Part shown: piece by piece, positions 1-8,438 of the stretch | Numbering within the stretch: position 1 is the stretch's first letter | Layout of the letters: every line of letters begins with the position of its first letter | DNA from: Acidovorax sp. | GTDB lineage: Bacteria; Pseudomonadota; Gammaproteobacteria; Burkholderiales; Burkholderiaceae_C | DNA length: 33,633 nt | Direction of reading: 5' to 3' | Assembly (NCBI GenBank): GCA_030692685.1 | Contig: JAUXZO010000054.1 | Coordinates: 1-33,633, forward strand | Notes under the pieces: generated by a model | The model's input: the letters and a program-made list of their open reading frames with translations, nothing else | Told to the model about the DNA's origin: nothing | Database searches by the model: none | Program-made: the position numbers and the translations under genes

Positions 1-110
1 CGGGCCAGAAGCCGGTCCAGGTGGGGCAGGGCCAGGCCCTGCAGGGCTTGCTGGCATCCCTCAGAGGCGCTGGCGGCGTAGGGAATGAGCAAATGGGTGG
101 TGTCCGACAT
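1..110 (-). CDS. N-terminal fragment of a conserved hypothetical protein (partial)
   Basis: An open frame starts with ATG at 110 on the minus strand and runs off the left edge, giving 36 codons that begin MSDTTHLLIPYAASASEGCQ. It is divergent from lolC with an 80-base spacer. From memory, a conserved protein with this kind of N-terminus (sometimes labelled RpfE-type or phosphoglycerate-mutase-like) sits beside lolC in Comamonadaceae, but no catalytic motif is visible in this fragment, so the function is left open. The reading frame is supported by its GC-rich codon pattern, the family-like start and the divergent layout. Confidence 0.55.
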   Translation of the reverse strand, partial: MSDTTHLLIPYAASASEGCQQALQGLALPHLDRLLA

Positions 111-190
111 GGGCCTATTGTCCGGGATGCCACAATCTGCCCGGCCCGCAGCGTGCATTCCGTACCCTGTGGGCCCTTCTTTCCAAATCC

Positions 191-1444
191 ATGCAAATTC
201 CCTACGAACTGGCCCTGGGCTGGCGCTACACACGTGCTGGTCGCGCCACGCGGCGCAATGGCTTTATCTCGTTCATCTCGGGCGTGTCCATGCTGGGCAT
301 TGCGCTCGGGGTGGCGGCGCTGATCATCGTGCTGAGCGTGATGAACGGCTTTCAAAAAGAAGTGCGCGACCGCATGCTCAGCGTGGTCTCGCACATCGAA
401 ATTTTTGCGCCCCAGGGCGCGGCGTTGGCCGACCCGGCGCTCACACTGGCCGAGGCCAAGGCGAACCCCAATGTCGTGGGCGCTGCGCCCTTTGTGGCTG
501 CGCAGGCGCTGCTTGCGCGCGGCGAGGACATGAAGGGCGCCCTGGTGCGCGGCATTGACCCGGCGCTGGAAGGCTCGGTCACGGACCTGGCTGCCACCAA
601 CGAAAAAACGCTCAACCTGCTCGTGCCCGGCGAATTTCGCGTGGTGCTGGGTGGCGAGCTGGCCCGCGCTTTGGGCGTGCGCGCTGGCGATGTGGTCACC
701 TTGATTGCTCCGGCAGGGCAGGTGACCCCGGCGGGTGTGGTGCCGCGCCTCAAGCAGATGACGGTGGCGGGCACGTTTGACTCGGGCCACTACGAATACG
801 ACTCTGCCCTGGTGCTGCTGCACCATGAGGACGCCCAGCGCATCTTCCGCCTCGAAGGCCCCACCGGCGTGCGCCTCAAACTCAAAGACCTGCACCTGGC
901 GCGCGAAGTGGCCCAGCAACTGGCGGGCAGCTTGAGCGGCCAACTGCTGATCCGCGACTGGACCCAACAAAACCGCACCTGGTTTGCGGCCGTGCAGCTT
1001 GAAAAACGCATGATGTTCATCATCCTCACGCTCATCGTGGCCGTGGCCGCGTTCAACCTCGTCTCCACCCTGGTGATGACGGTGACCGACAAGCGCGCTG
1101 ACATTGCCATCCTGCGCACGTTGGGCGCCAGCCCCAAAAGCATCATGGGCATCTTTGTGGTGCAGGGCGCCATGGTGGGCGTGATCGGCACGGCCGTGGG
1201 CCTGCTTCTGGGCCTTGGCATTGCCTTCAACATCGACGTGATCGTGCCGGCCATCGAAAAAGCGCTGAACGCGAGCTTCTTGCCCAAGGACATCTACCTC
1301 ATCAGCAAGATGCCGAGCGAACCCCAGAGCAGCGACATCATGCCGATTGGCATCATTTCGCTCGTGCTGGCTTTTGTCGCCACCCTGTACCCCAGCTGGC
1401 GCGCCAGCCGTGTGAACCCTGCCGAGGCCCTTCGCTATGAATAA
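191..1444 (+). CDS. lolC: LolC/LolE-family lipoprotein-releasing permease
   Basis: This is the inner-membrane permease of the Lol ABC system, which with LolD lifts mature lipoproteins out of the inner membrane for hand-over to LolA. The 417-residue product starts [18 protein letters not shown], the usual family start. It has one membrane segment near residues 26-48, a large periplasmic domain of about 220 residues, and three further membrane segments near 273-298, 317-350 and 383-400 (MacB/FtsX topology). It ends in the family-typical NPAEALRYE. No clear Shine-Dalgarno sequence precedes the ATG. Only one permease gene accompanies lolD here, so the transporter may be a homodimer of the LolF kind rather than LolC plus LolE; that is inference. 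The last 8 bases overlap lolD. Confidence 0.93.
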   Translation: MQIPYELALGWRYTRAGRATRRNGFISFISGVSMLGIALGVAALIIVLSVMNGFQKEVRDRMLSVVSHIEIFAPQGAALADPALTLAEAKANPNVVGAAPFVAAQALLARGEDMKGALVRGIDPALEGSVTDLAATNEKTLNLLVPGEFRVVLGGELARALGVRAGDVVTLIAPAGQVTPAGVVPRLKQMTVAGTFDSGHYEYDSALVLLHHEDAQRIFRLEGPTGVRLKLKDLHLAREVAQQLAGSLSGQLLIRDWTQQNRTWFAAVQLEKRMMFIILTLIVAVAAFNLVSTLVMTVTDKRADIAILRTLGASPKSIMGIFVVQGAMVGVIGTAVGLLLGLGIAFNIDVIVPAIEKALNASFLPKDIYLISKMPSEPQSSDIMPIGIISLVLAFVATLYPSWRASRVNPAEALRYE

Positions 1445-2168
1445 TGTAGCTACTAGCGCAATACCATCAAGCGCTGAAGGCCAAAAAGGCTTAAAAAACC
1501 AGGTGGTGCTTGAAGCGCGTGGCCTGACCAAACGCTTTACCGAAGGCCGCCTGGACGTGACCGTGCTGCAGGGTGTGGACCTGCAGATCCACGCAGGCGA
1601 AACGCTGGCCATTGTGGGTGCGTCGGGCTCGGGCAAAAGCACGATGCTGCACTTGCTGGGCGGACTTGACGCGCCTACGTCGGGCACGGTGCGGCTCAAG
1701 GGCGAGGAGCTGTCAGCGCTGTCTGCCGAGCGCCAGGGCCAGATGCGCAACCAGTACCTGGGTTTTATCTACCAGTTTCACCACCTGTTGCCCGAGTTCA
1801 GCGCGCTCGATAACGTGGCCATGCCGCTGCGCATTCGCCGCCTGCCGCTGGCGCAATGTCACGCCGAGGCTGAGCGGGTGCTCACCTCCGTGGGGTTGAA
1901 AGAGCGTTTGATGCACCGGCCTGCCGAGCTGTCGGGCGGCGAGCGCCAGCGCGTCGCCATTGCGCGCGCGCTGGTCACGCGGCCCGCTTGCGTATTGGCC
2001 GACGAGCCCACGGGCAACCTCGACCGCACCACCGCAGATGGTGTGTTCGATTTGATGTTGCAGCTCGCGCGCGACCAGGGCACGGCGTTTGTGATGGTGA
2101 CGCACGATGAGTCGCTGGCTGCGCGCTGCGACCGCGTGGTGCGACTGGTGTCGGGTCGCTTTACCTAG
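1437..2168 (+). CDS. lolD: Lipoprotein-releasing ABC transporter ATPase LolD, with a repeat-derived N-terminal extension
   Basis: This is the ATPase subunit that powers LolC, 243 residues. Walker A (GASGSGKST) lies near residues 61-69, the signature LSGGE near 165-169, Walker B and D-loop ([11 protein letters not shown]) near 186-196, and the H-loop MVTHDE near 220. It overlaps lolC by 8 bases. A GAGG Shine-Dalgarno at 1424-1427, nine bases before ATG 1437, supports this start over GTG 1503/1506, which lack one. The first 22 residues (starting [20 protein letters not shown]) are unusual for LolD, whose conserved part begins at [12 protein letters not shown]. This extension is encoded almost entirely by a copy of a dispersed palindromic element (see repeat at 1444). 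The ATPase call is very secure; translation of the extension is likely but not proven. Confidence 0.95.
   Translation: MNNVATSAIPSSAEGQKGLKNQVVLEARGLTKRFTEGRLDVTVLQGVDLQIHAGETLAIVGASGSGKSTMLHLLGGLDAPTSGTVRLKGEELSALSAERQGQMRNQYLGFIYQFHHLLPEFSALDNVAMPLRIRRLPLAQCHAEAERVLTSVGLKERLMHRPAELSGGERQRVAIARALVTRPACVLADEPTGNLDRTTADGVFDLMLQLARDQGTAFVMVTHDESLAARCDRVVRLVSGRFT
1444..1498 (+). repeat. GCGCTAG-type dispersed element, copy A (in lolD)
   Basis: About 52 bases align without gaps to copy B at 28311, with roughly 37 identities by hand count. The shared core is CCATCAAGCGCT, followed after three differing bases by GGCCAAAA. The left arm (CTAGCGCAA) pairs imperfectly with the right arm (AAGCGCTG). 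It lies at the junction of lolC and lolD and is read as part of LolD. Confidence 0.75.
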
Positions 2169-2203
2169 CGCTTTGCGGCCGCCTGCCTGCCGCCATAGCG
2201 CTA
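2166..2203. repeat. Inverted repeat TAGCGCT/AGCGCTA after lolD
   Basis: The lolD stop codon TAG opens a 7-base arm TAGCGCT (2166-2172), and its exact inverse AGCGCTA follows at 2197-2203 after a 24-base GC-rich spacer. The arms match the arm sequence of the dispersed element found elsewhere in the window, so this may be a decayed copy or a weak hairpin. There is no T-tract, so it is not a typical terminator. Confidence 0.3.
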
Positions 2204-2247
2204 GACCCCTGGCGACGTCCTATCACTGCGGCCGCGCTGTTCGCTCT

Positions 2248-2266
2248 AAGATACTGTAGTTATCTT
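2248..2266. promoter_or_regulatory. Short inverted repeat before the diguanylate cyclase gene
   Basis: AAGATA and TATCTT form 6-base arms around a 7-base centre, ending 16 bases before the start codon and just ahead of the GAGGA ribosome-binding site at 2268-2272. It could be an operator or a small 5' hairpin. No family of regulator is recognisable. Confidence 0.25.
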
Positions 2267-2282
2267 CGAGGACAGTTCGCAC

Positions 2283-5204
2283 ATGACCGTACCTGCCAGT
2301 CTTCCTCTCGATGAATCAAGCAGGCTCGAGGCGCTGCGCGCTCTCATGGTGCTGGACACTCCGGCCGAGCCTTTGTTGGACTCCATTGCACGGATGGCGG
2401 CCGAGGTTTGCGGTGTGCCTATTGCACTCATCAGCCTGGTCGATGCGGAACGGCAGTGGTTCAAGGCGAATGTGGGATTGACAGGCGTCAACGAGACGCC
2501 GCGCGACGTGGCGTTCTGCGCCCACGCGATCTGCACGGATGATGTGATGGAAGTCACCGATGCCACGCAAGACCCGCGCTTTGCAGGCAACCCGCTCGTC
2601 ACAGGGACACCGGACATCCGTTTTTATGCGGGTGCGCCGCTCATGACGGGTAGTGATGGAAACCGGGTTGGTACCCTTTGCGTGATCGACCGTCAAACCC
2701 GCCAGCTCACGCCCGAGCAACGAACCACGCTGCGCTCGCTTTCGGTCATGGCCTCCCAGGCGCTCGACATGCGACGCAACCTGGTAGAGCGCGCCTTCTC
2801 GGTGCGACAGGAGTACGAGAAAGCACTGGCCGACAGCGAACAGCGTTACCGCACCATGGTGGAGGCACAGACGGAGCTGCAGTCTCTGGCATGGCCGAAT
2901 GGAGACTTGTTTTTCGTAAATCAGGCGTACGCCCGGCACTTCTCCATCCAGGCCCATGAGATGGTGGGCGAAAGCCTCTACAACTACGTCCAGCCGTCTG
3001 ACCGTGATCTGGTGCGCGAGCGCATCGCAGAGGTGTTTCGCATCGAGGGCTCCACGCAGGGCGAAAACGGCATGCTGACCGCAGACGGCACGGAGCGCTG
3101 GGTGGCATGGACAAACACGTTCCTGCGCGACAGCCAACAGCGGCCGTGCCTGCACTCGGTGGGCCGAGACATCACGGCCCAGAAGATGGCGGAACGTGCC
3201 TTGCTGGCCAGCCAACAACTGCTGGAGCGAACCGGACGCGTGGCCCGGGTAGGAGGCTGGGAGTTCGACGTGCGCAGCGGGGCCGTATCGTGGTCGGCAG
3301 AGACACTGCGCATCCACGAAGTGCCGTCCGGTTACCAGCCCGATCTGAAGACGACCCTGAACTTCTATGGTCCTGAAGCGAAGCAGGCCATGGCGGATGC
3401 GGTGCGCCGGGCCCTTGATGCCGGTCAGCCGTGGGACCTGGAGCTTCCATTGGTTACCGCGACGGGGCGCCATATTTGGGTGCGCGCCGTCGGCGAGGCT
3501 GAGTACGACGGCGATGCAGTGGTGCGCTTGTTTGTTGCGGTCCAGGATGTGACGGAACGGCGTCGCATGGAGCAGCGGGTGGCAGACAGCGAGCGGTTTG
3601 TGCGGCTTGTCACCGATGGGCTCCCTATCCGTGTCGGCTACGTGGACCGGCATCTGCGCTTCAGATTTGTGAATCAGGCCGTATGCGACCTTTTCGGGCG
3701 CAGCCGTGACGACATCATCGGCCGCACGCGCGACGAACTGGTGGGTGCGCCAACACCCGACGATGTTCGTCTTCGTGTGCAACGCGTTCTCGAAGGCACT
3801 GCACAGCGTTTTGAATTCGACGAGGTGCGAGACGGCATTCCGCTGCGCATTGAGAGCCAGCTGGTTCCCGACATCTCCGAGCGCGGCCGGGTCAAGGGGT
3901 TCTTCTTTACCGGCATTGACATCACCCAGCGGGCCGAAGCCGAGCGCGGATTGCGCGTGCTGACGGCGATTTTGGAACACACCTCGGATTTTGTCGTTCA
4001 GGCCAGCCTGAATGGCCAGGTGACCTACATGAACCCCGCCGCGCGGCGAATCGAGGGGTTCGCGCCAGACGCGGACGTCACCGGGCACATTTTCAGCGAG
4101 TTCAACACCCCCGAAACCAATGCCCTGTATGTCTCGGACATCCTTCCCACGGTCCGCACGCACAACGTGTGGGTGGGCGAAACCACCGTGTATGGCGCTC
4201 AAAAACAAGAGATCCGGGTAAGTCACATGGTGATGGCGCACCGTGATCTGAATGGTCGAGTCCAGCACTTCTCTGCCATCATGCGCGATATCTCCGAGGC
4301 CGTGCGGGCGCGCCAGGCGCTGATGCGACAAACCGCCACGCTGCGTTCCATCACGGAGGCCTTGCCGTCGCAGGTATCGGTAGTGGGGGCCGATCGGCGG
4401 TTCCAGTTCGTCAACAGCGCCTTTGAGCGGTGGTACGGCCTGGCCCGCGACCAGATCATCGGACGCACGTTGGAAGACCTGTGGGGTGCTGCGGCGTACA
4501 GCCGCCTGAATCCGCTGGTCACCCGTGCGCTTATGGGCGAGACACTGACCTTTGATGAGGACTTCCCCGACCGGGATCCGCCCAGCAATGTCACCGTCCA
4601 CCTCATCCCTCTTTGGTCCGACCATGGCCAGGTGGACGGATTCGTGTCCATGGCGCAGGACGTGACCAGCCACCGCCAGGAGGCGGGTCGGTTGCTTGAG
4701 CTCGCGCAGCGCGATCCGCTGACGGGGTTGCTCAACCGGGCGGGGCTTCAGGCGTATGTGCAGCACAGATTGATGGAAGGCGCGGGCCCGCTGCTTGCCA
4801 TGCTGTGCATCGACTTGGACCATTTCAAGCCCGTCAATGACGAGCACGGGCACCTTGTGGGTGACCAGCTGTTGCAGATGTTTGGAGAGCGATTGCGGAT
4901 GCTGGTTCGCCCCACGGATGCAGTGGCCCGTCTCGGCGGCGATGAGTTCGCCTTGCTGCTCAACGGGGTGCGGGAGCGCTCGCACGCCGAGTCGGTGGCG
5001 CGAAAGATTGTGGATGCTGCACATGTGCCATTCGAGCTGGGCACCCTTCGGCTGTCCGTGGGAGCCAGTGTTGGATTGGCGCTTGGACTGAACGCTGGGC
5101 AAGGGTTTACCGATCTCATGGCCCGGGCTGACAGGCATCTGTATGCGGCCAAGCGCTCAGGGCGCGGCCGACTGAGCATGGGCGAGCCTCCAGAGGTGGA
5201 GTGA
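2283..5204 (+). CDS. Soluble GAF-PAS(5)-GGDEF diguanylate cyclase
   Basis: The 973-residue product is predicted to make cyclic di-GMP from two GTP in response to signals sensed by its N-terminal modules. There is no membrane segment, so it is probably cytoplasmic. A GAF domain covers about residues 20-170. Five PAS-type repeats follow at about 190-310, 315-430, 435-555, 560-680 and 685-800; several end in the usual DIT/DVT motif (GRDITAQ, VQDVTERR, GIDITQRA, MRDISEA, AQDVTSH). The GGDEF domain spans about 805-970, begins RDPLTGLLNR and carries intact ARLGGDEF. An RPTD five residues upstream fits the RxxD inhibitory I-site. There is no EAL domain. GAGGA ten bases before ATG 2283 supports the start. 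It is transcribed after lolD across a 114-base spacer and converges on the vWA operon. Confidence 0.93.
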   Translation: MTVPASLPLDESSRLEALRALMVLDTPAEPLLDSIARMAAEVCGVPIALISLVDAERQWFKANVGLTGVNETPRDVAFCAHAICTDDVMEVTDATQDPRFAGNPLVTGTPDIRFYAGAPLMTGSDGNRVGTLCVIDRQTRQLTPEQRTTLRSLSVMASQALDMRRNLVERAFSVRQEYEKALADSEQRYRTMVEAQTELQSLAWPNGDLFFVNQAYARHFSIQAHEMVGESLYNYVQPSDRDLVRERIAEVFRIEGSTQGENGMLTADGTERWVAWTNTFLRDSQQRPCLHSVGRDITAQKMAERALLASQQLLERTGRVARVGGWEFDVRSGAVSWSAETLRIHEVPSGYQPDLKTTLNFYGPEAKQAMADAVRRALDAGQPWDLELPLVTATGRHIWVRAVGEAEYDGDAVVRLFVAVQDVTERRRMEQRVADSERFVRLVTDGLPIRVGYVDRHLRFRFVNQAVCDLFGRSRDDIIGRTRDELVGAPTPDDVRLRVQRVLEGTAQRFEFDEVRDGIPLRIESQLVPDISERGRVKGFFFTGIDITQRAEAERGLRVLTAILEHTSDFVVQASLNGQVTYMNPAARRIEGFAPDADVTGHIFSEFNTPETNALYVSDILPTVRTHNVWVGETTVYGAQKQEIRVSHMVMAHRDLNGRVQHFSAIMRDISEAVRARQALMRQTATLRSITEALPSQVSVVGADRRFQFVNSAFERWYGLARDQIIGRTLEDLWGAAAYSRLNPLVTRALMGETLTFDEDFPDRDPPSNVTVHLIPLWSDHGQVDGFVSMAQDVTSHRQEAGRLLELAQRDPLTGLLNRAGLQAYVQHRLMEGAGPLLAMLCIDLDHFKPVNDEHGHLVGDQLLQMFGERLRMLVRPTDAVARLGGDEFALLLNGVRERSHAESVARKIVDAAHVPFELGTLRLSVGASVGLALGLNAGQGFTDLMARADRHLYAAKRSGRGRLSMGEPPEVE

Positions 5205-5280
5205 AGCGGGCCGGGGTTTTACAAAAAAGCACCAGGCGCGATGCTCCAGCACTGGCCGGTGGTGCGAGCGCCCCAACGCG

Positions 5281-6324
5281 TTACATCACCCGGCCATACC
5301 ACCACACCGAGAGCCCGGCGGCCAACAGTGCCAACGCTGCGCCGACGAGGGCAAGTAACGCGGATATTTCCGTCTCTTTCTTCTCCACTGTCAGCCGCGA
5401 ACTCAGCGTTTCGTACACCTTCTTCAAGTCGGCCGCCGTGGCCGCATGAAAGTATTCGGCGTTGGTGCGTGTGGCCACGGCCTTCAGGGTTTCTTCGTCC
5501 AGCCGCACCCGCATCGACCAGCCTTCAAAGCCGATGGTTTCGCCCTGCAGTGTGCCCACGCCCACGGTGTACACGCGCACGCCGCGGTCGGCGGCCCATT
5601 TGGCGGCTTCGAGGGGGTCGACCCCGGTGGTGCGCTGGCCGTCCGTCAGCATGATGATGGCGGCGGAGTTGTAGGAGCCGGGTGCGACGGGGGTGAAGGA
5701 TTTGGCCGGGTCTTGCTTGCCGATCTCGTCAATGGGCCGGGGGCGCATGGCCTGGCGGCCGCCCAGGGCCGATATGTCGATGCCCGCGTCAGGAAATAGG
5801 GTGGCCAGCGACAGCATGATGCCGTTGCCGGTGGCGGTGCCCCGCTGCAGCTGAAAGCTGTCGATGGCTTTCACCAGATCGTCCCGGCTCTGGGTGGGCA
5901 GCTGGGCCAGTTGCGCGCTGCCCGCAAACGCCACGATGCCCACGCGCACGTGGCGGGGCAGCTCGGCAATAAAGGCTTTGGCGGCGTTTTGCGCGGCCGT
6001 CAGGCGGTCGGGCTCTACATCCGTGGCGCGCATGCTGCCGGAGACATCCATGGCCAGCATGATGGTCTGGTCCTGCGAGGGAAGGGTGATGATGGCCAGC
6101 GGGCGCGCGGCGGCCAGCAGCAAGGCGATCAGCGCCAGCAGAAACAGCGCGGGCGGAATGTGGCGGCGCAGGTGCTGGCCGGGGCCCATGGCCTCGCGCA
6201 CCAGGGACAGGCTCGAGTAGCTGAGCGCCGTTTTTTTGCGCCGGTGCAGCAGCCACCAATACAGCAGCACCAGCACAGGGATTACCAGCATCAGCCAGAG
6301 CAGGGTGGGCCAGAGAAAAACCAT
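5281..6324 (-). CDS. BatA-like von Willebrand factor A membrane protein
   Basis: The 347-residue product starts at ATG 6324 (MVFLWPTLLW), with AAGGA about ten bases upstream; a longer frame reaches 6492 but its extra residues look like out-of-frame GC-rich sequence and overlap the neighbouring gene. Membrane segments are near residues 5-26, 57-79 and at the C-terminus (about 320-342). The vWA domain holds the MIDAS motif DVSGS at about 93-97 and a later MLTDGQ. This is the layout of BatA/BatB aerotolerance-type proteins, which place a metal-binding vWA domain on the periplasmic side. It is the last gene of the protease-moxR-DUF58-vWA operon, 50 bases after the DUF58 gene. No second vWA (BatB) or TPR partner follows, so the cluster is shorter than classical bat operons. 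Its client is unknown. Confidence 0.88.
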   Translation of the reverse strand: MVFLWPTLLWLMLVIPVLVLLYWWLLHRRKKTALSYSSLSLVREAMGPGQHLRRHIPPALFLLALIALLLAAARPLAIITLPSQDQTIMLAMDVSGSMRATDVEPDRLTAAQNAAKAFIAELPRHVRVGIVAFAGSAQLAQLPTQSRDDLVKAIDSFQLQRGTATGNGIMLSLATLFPDAGIDISALGGRQAMRPRPIDEIGKQDPAKSFTPVAPGSYNSAAIIMLTDGQRTTGVDPLEAAKWAADRGVRVYTVGVGTLQGETIGFEGWSMRVRLDEETLKAVATRTNAEYFHAATAADLKKVYETLSSRLTVEKKETEISALLALVGAALALLAAGLSVWWYGRVM

Positions 6325-6374
6325 GGTGGAGTGTCCTTGGGGCGTGGGGGCGGTGGTGGGCGGCGTGGGGCGAC

Positions 6375-7385
6375 TTACGCGGCCACCGGTTCGGCGGTCC
6401 ACGCCAGAGACGTCGCCAGAGGGCGGCGCACGCGGCGCTGGCGCATGTCCATAAAACGCAGCAATGCATCTACCAGGTCGTCGTCGGTGCACAGCTCAAG
6501 GGTGTCGGCCCCCGCTTTGGTCAAACCTTCGCGCAGCACGGCCTCGCGCTGGGCGGCCAGGCGGGCAAACCGGTGGCGAAAGCCCGCGTCGTGCGTATCC
6601 ACCTGCAGCTGCTCGCCGCTTTCGGCATCGCGCAGGGTCACCAGGCCCACATCGGGCAGCTCCAGCTCCAGCGGGTCGAGCAGGCGCACCGCCACCACGT
6701 CGTGGCGTTGGGCCAGCTGGGCCAGGGGCTTTTCCCAACCCGGGGCGCTGATGAAGTCAGACACGACAAACACCGTGGACCGGCGGCGCAGGTTGGCCAT
6801 GCCCGTTTGCAGCAGCCGATGCAGTTCGGTGGCGCCGCCGCCTTGTTTGGATTTGCCGGTAGCGGGGGCAGGCGGCGTCAACAGCCGGTGCACCAGATGC
6901 AGCACATGCGCGCGGCTGTTGCGGGGGGGCAAAACGGTGTCCACCGCGCGGGCCGCCGTATTGCCTGCGCCGTACAGCATGGCGCCGACGCGGTTGCCGT
7001 GGCGCGTTAGCAGGCGCGCCAACACGGCCACAAAGCCGGTCAGGATGTCGCGCTTGGCATTGCCTTGCGGCCCGAAGTTGATGGACGGGCTCAGGTCCAG
7101 CAGAAACCAGGCCGACATTTCGCGGTCTTCAGTGAACACCCGCACATGGGGGACGTTCAGCCGCGCGGTCACGTTCCAGTCGATGTGGCGCACATCGTCA
7201 TGGGGCTGGTATTCGCGCAGGTCGGCCAGGTCCAGACCACCGCCGCGCATCAGCGTGCGGTAGTCGCCCTGAAGCAGGCCGTCCAGGCGCCGGATCACCT
7301 TCCATTCCATTTCGCGCAGTAGACGGTCCGCCTGCCCGGGCAGGGTGGGCAGCGTGCGGGGGGCCGCGGCGGGTGTGGTGCTCAT
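6375..7385 (-). CDS. DUF58 domain protein of the MoxR/vWA cluster
   Basis: The 336-residue product has the DUF58 hallmark YQPHDDVRHIDWNVTARL near residues 59-76; the usual Gly before the Asp pair is His here. A vWA-like fold is expected after it (FLLDLSPSINFG, then VFVVSDFISAPG). No membrane segment is visible. DUF58 proteins are almost always encoded next to a MoxR AAA+ ATPase and vWA proteins, and are thought to work as adaptors in a chaperone-like complex. Here moxR lies 22 bases upstream and the vWA gene 50 bases downstream, so they form one transcription unit. Start ATG 7385 follows the moxR stop closely. Confidence 0.9.
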   Translation of the reverse strand: MSTTPAAAPRTLPTLPGQADRLLREMEWKVIRRLDGLLQGDYRTLMRGGGLDLADLREYQPHDDVRHIDWNVTARLNVPHVRVFTEDREMSAWFLLDLSPSINFGPQGNAKRDILTGFVAVLARLLTRHGNRVGAMLYGAGNTAARAVDTVLPPRNSRAHVLHLVHRLLTPPAPATGKSKQGGGATELHRLLQTGMANLRRRSTVFVVSDFISAPGWEKPLAQLAQRHDVVAVRLLDPLELELPDVGLVTLRDAESGEQLQVDTHDAGFRHRFARLAAQREAVLREGLTKAGADTLELCTDDDLVDALLRFMDMRQRRVRRPLATSLAWTAEPVAA

Positions 7386-7407
7386 GGTGGGAAAGCGCAG
7401 GTCGCTT

Positions 7408-8403
7408 TCAGGCGGCCTTCTGCTCGTGGTGCAGGGGGCGCGCAGGCGCGGGAATCTTGGCCATGATGCGGGCGATCAGCGCATCGGCATCCAGGCCTTC
7501 AGACAAGGCCTCGTATGACAACGCCACGCGGTGGCGCAGCACATCGGCGGCCAGGTCGGTCATGTCTTCGGGCAGCACATAGTTGCGCCCGCGCAGCATG
7601 GCCAGCGCCTGGGCGCCTTCGGCCAGGGCGATGGTGGCACGGGGGCTGGCGCCGCAGCTGATGTAGTCGGTCAGCTCCTTGAGGCCATGTTTGGCAGGCA
7701 TGCGGGTGGCGGCCACCAGCTTGACGGCGTACTGCAGCATGGAGGGGTCCACATACACGGTGCGGCACTCGGCCTGCAGTGCGGCCAGCTGGGCGGTGGT
7801 GGCCACGGGCAGCACCTGCACGGGCAGATCCAGTGCGCGCTGGGCGATCACGAACTCTTCTTCCTCGGTAGGGTAAGAGAGCAGCACCTTCATCATGAAG
7901 CGGTCTACCTGGGCTTCGGGCAGTGCATAGGTGCCTTCGGTCTCAATGGGGTTCTGCGTGGCCATCACCAGAAAGGGCTCGGGCACCTTGTGCGTCTCGC
8001 CCGCAATCGTCACCTGACGCTCCTGCATCACCTCCAGCAACGCGCTCTGCACCTTGGCCGGAGCGCGGTTGATTTCGTCGGCCAGCAGCAGGTGCGTGAA
8101 GACGGGGCCCAGCGTGGTGCTGAACTCGCCGGTCTTCTGGTTGTACATGCGTGTGCCCACCAGATCGGCGGGCACCAGGTCGGGCGTGAACTGGATGCGT
8201 TTAAAGCTGCCCTGGATGGTGCTGGCCAGCGTTTTGACGGTGAGGGTCTTGGCCAGCCCTGGAACGCCTTCCACCAGCAGGTGGCCTTGCGCCAGGATGG
8301 CCACCATCACGCGTTCTAAAAACCGGTCCTGGCCGACCACCACGCGTTTGACTTCGTAGAGCACCTGCTCCATCAGGGTGGCGGTGTTTGATGTGGTTTC
8401 CAT
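7408..8403 (-). CDS. MoxR-family AAA+ ATPase
   Basis: The 331-residue product is a MoxR-type AAA+ ATPase, a family with chaperone-like roles in metal-centre insertion, envelope stress and assembly of vWA partner complexes. Walker A is GVPGLAKT near residues 46-53, Walker B LLLADEIN near 105-112, and sensor 1 lies in MATQNPIETEGTY. The family-specific RxxF-type region QVDRFMMKV follows, with the lid subdomain at the C-terminus. It stands between the anchored protease (35-base gap) and DUF58 (22-base gap). Length and motifs are normal for the family. The partner set suggests that this ATPase acts on a membrane complex containing the vWA protein. Confidence 0.94.
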   Translation of the reverse strand: METTSNTATLMEQVLYEVKRVVVGQDRFLERVMVAILAQGHLLVEGVPGLAKTLTVKTLASTIQGSFKRIQFTPDLVPADLVGTRMYNQKTGEFSTTLGPVFTHLLLADEINRAPAKVQSALLEVMQERQVTIAGETHKVPEPFLVMATQNPIETEGTYALPEAQVDRFMMKVLLSYPTEEEEFVIAQRALDLPVQVLPVATTAQLAALQAECRTVYVDPSMLQYAVKLVAATRMPAKHGLKELTDYISCGASPRATIALAEGAQALAMLRGRNYVLPEDMTDLAADVLRHRVALSYEALSEGLDADALIARIMAKIPAPARPLHHEQKAA

Positions 8404-8438
8404 GAGTTTCCTTGTTTGTCAGTGATCCACAAGGCATC

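Noticed and set aside
2316..5138. 940-codon open frame on the minus strand opposite the GAF-PAS-GGDEF gene
   Set aside because: It is in exact codon register with the real gene, so its stops could only arise from sense TTA, CTA or TCA codons, which are avoided in this GC-rich genome. The translation has no recognisable domain, while the plus frame has a full domain series.
5205..5280. Possible terminator between the convergent GGDEF and vWA genes
   Set aside because: GCACCA and TGGTGC could pair, but the stem is interrupted and no T-tract follows in a suitable position.
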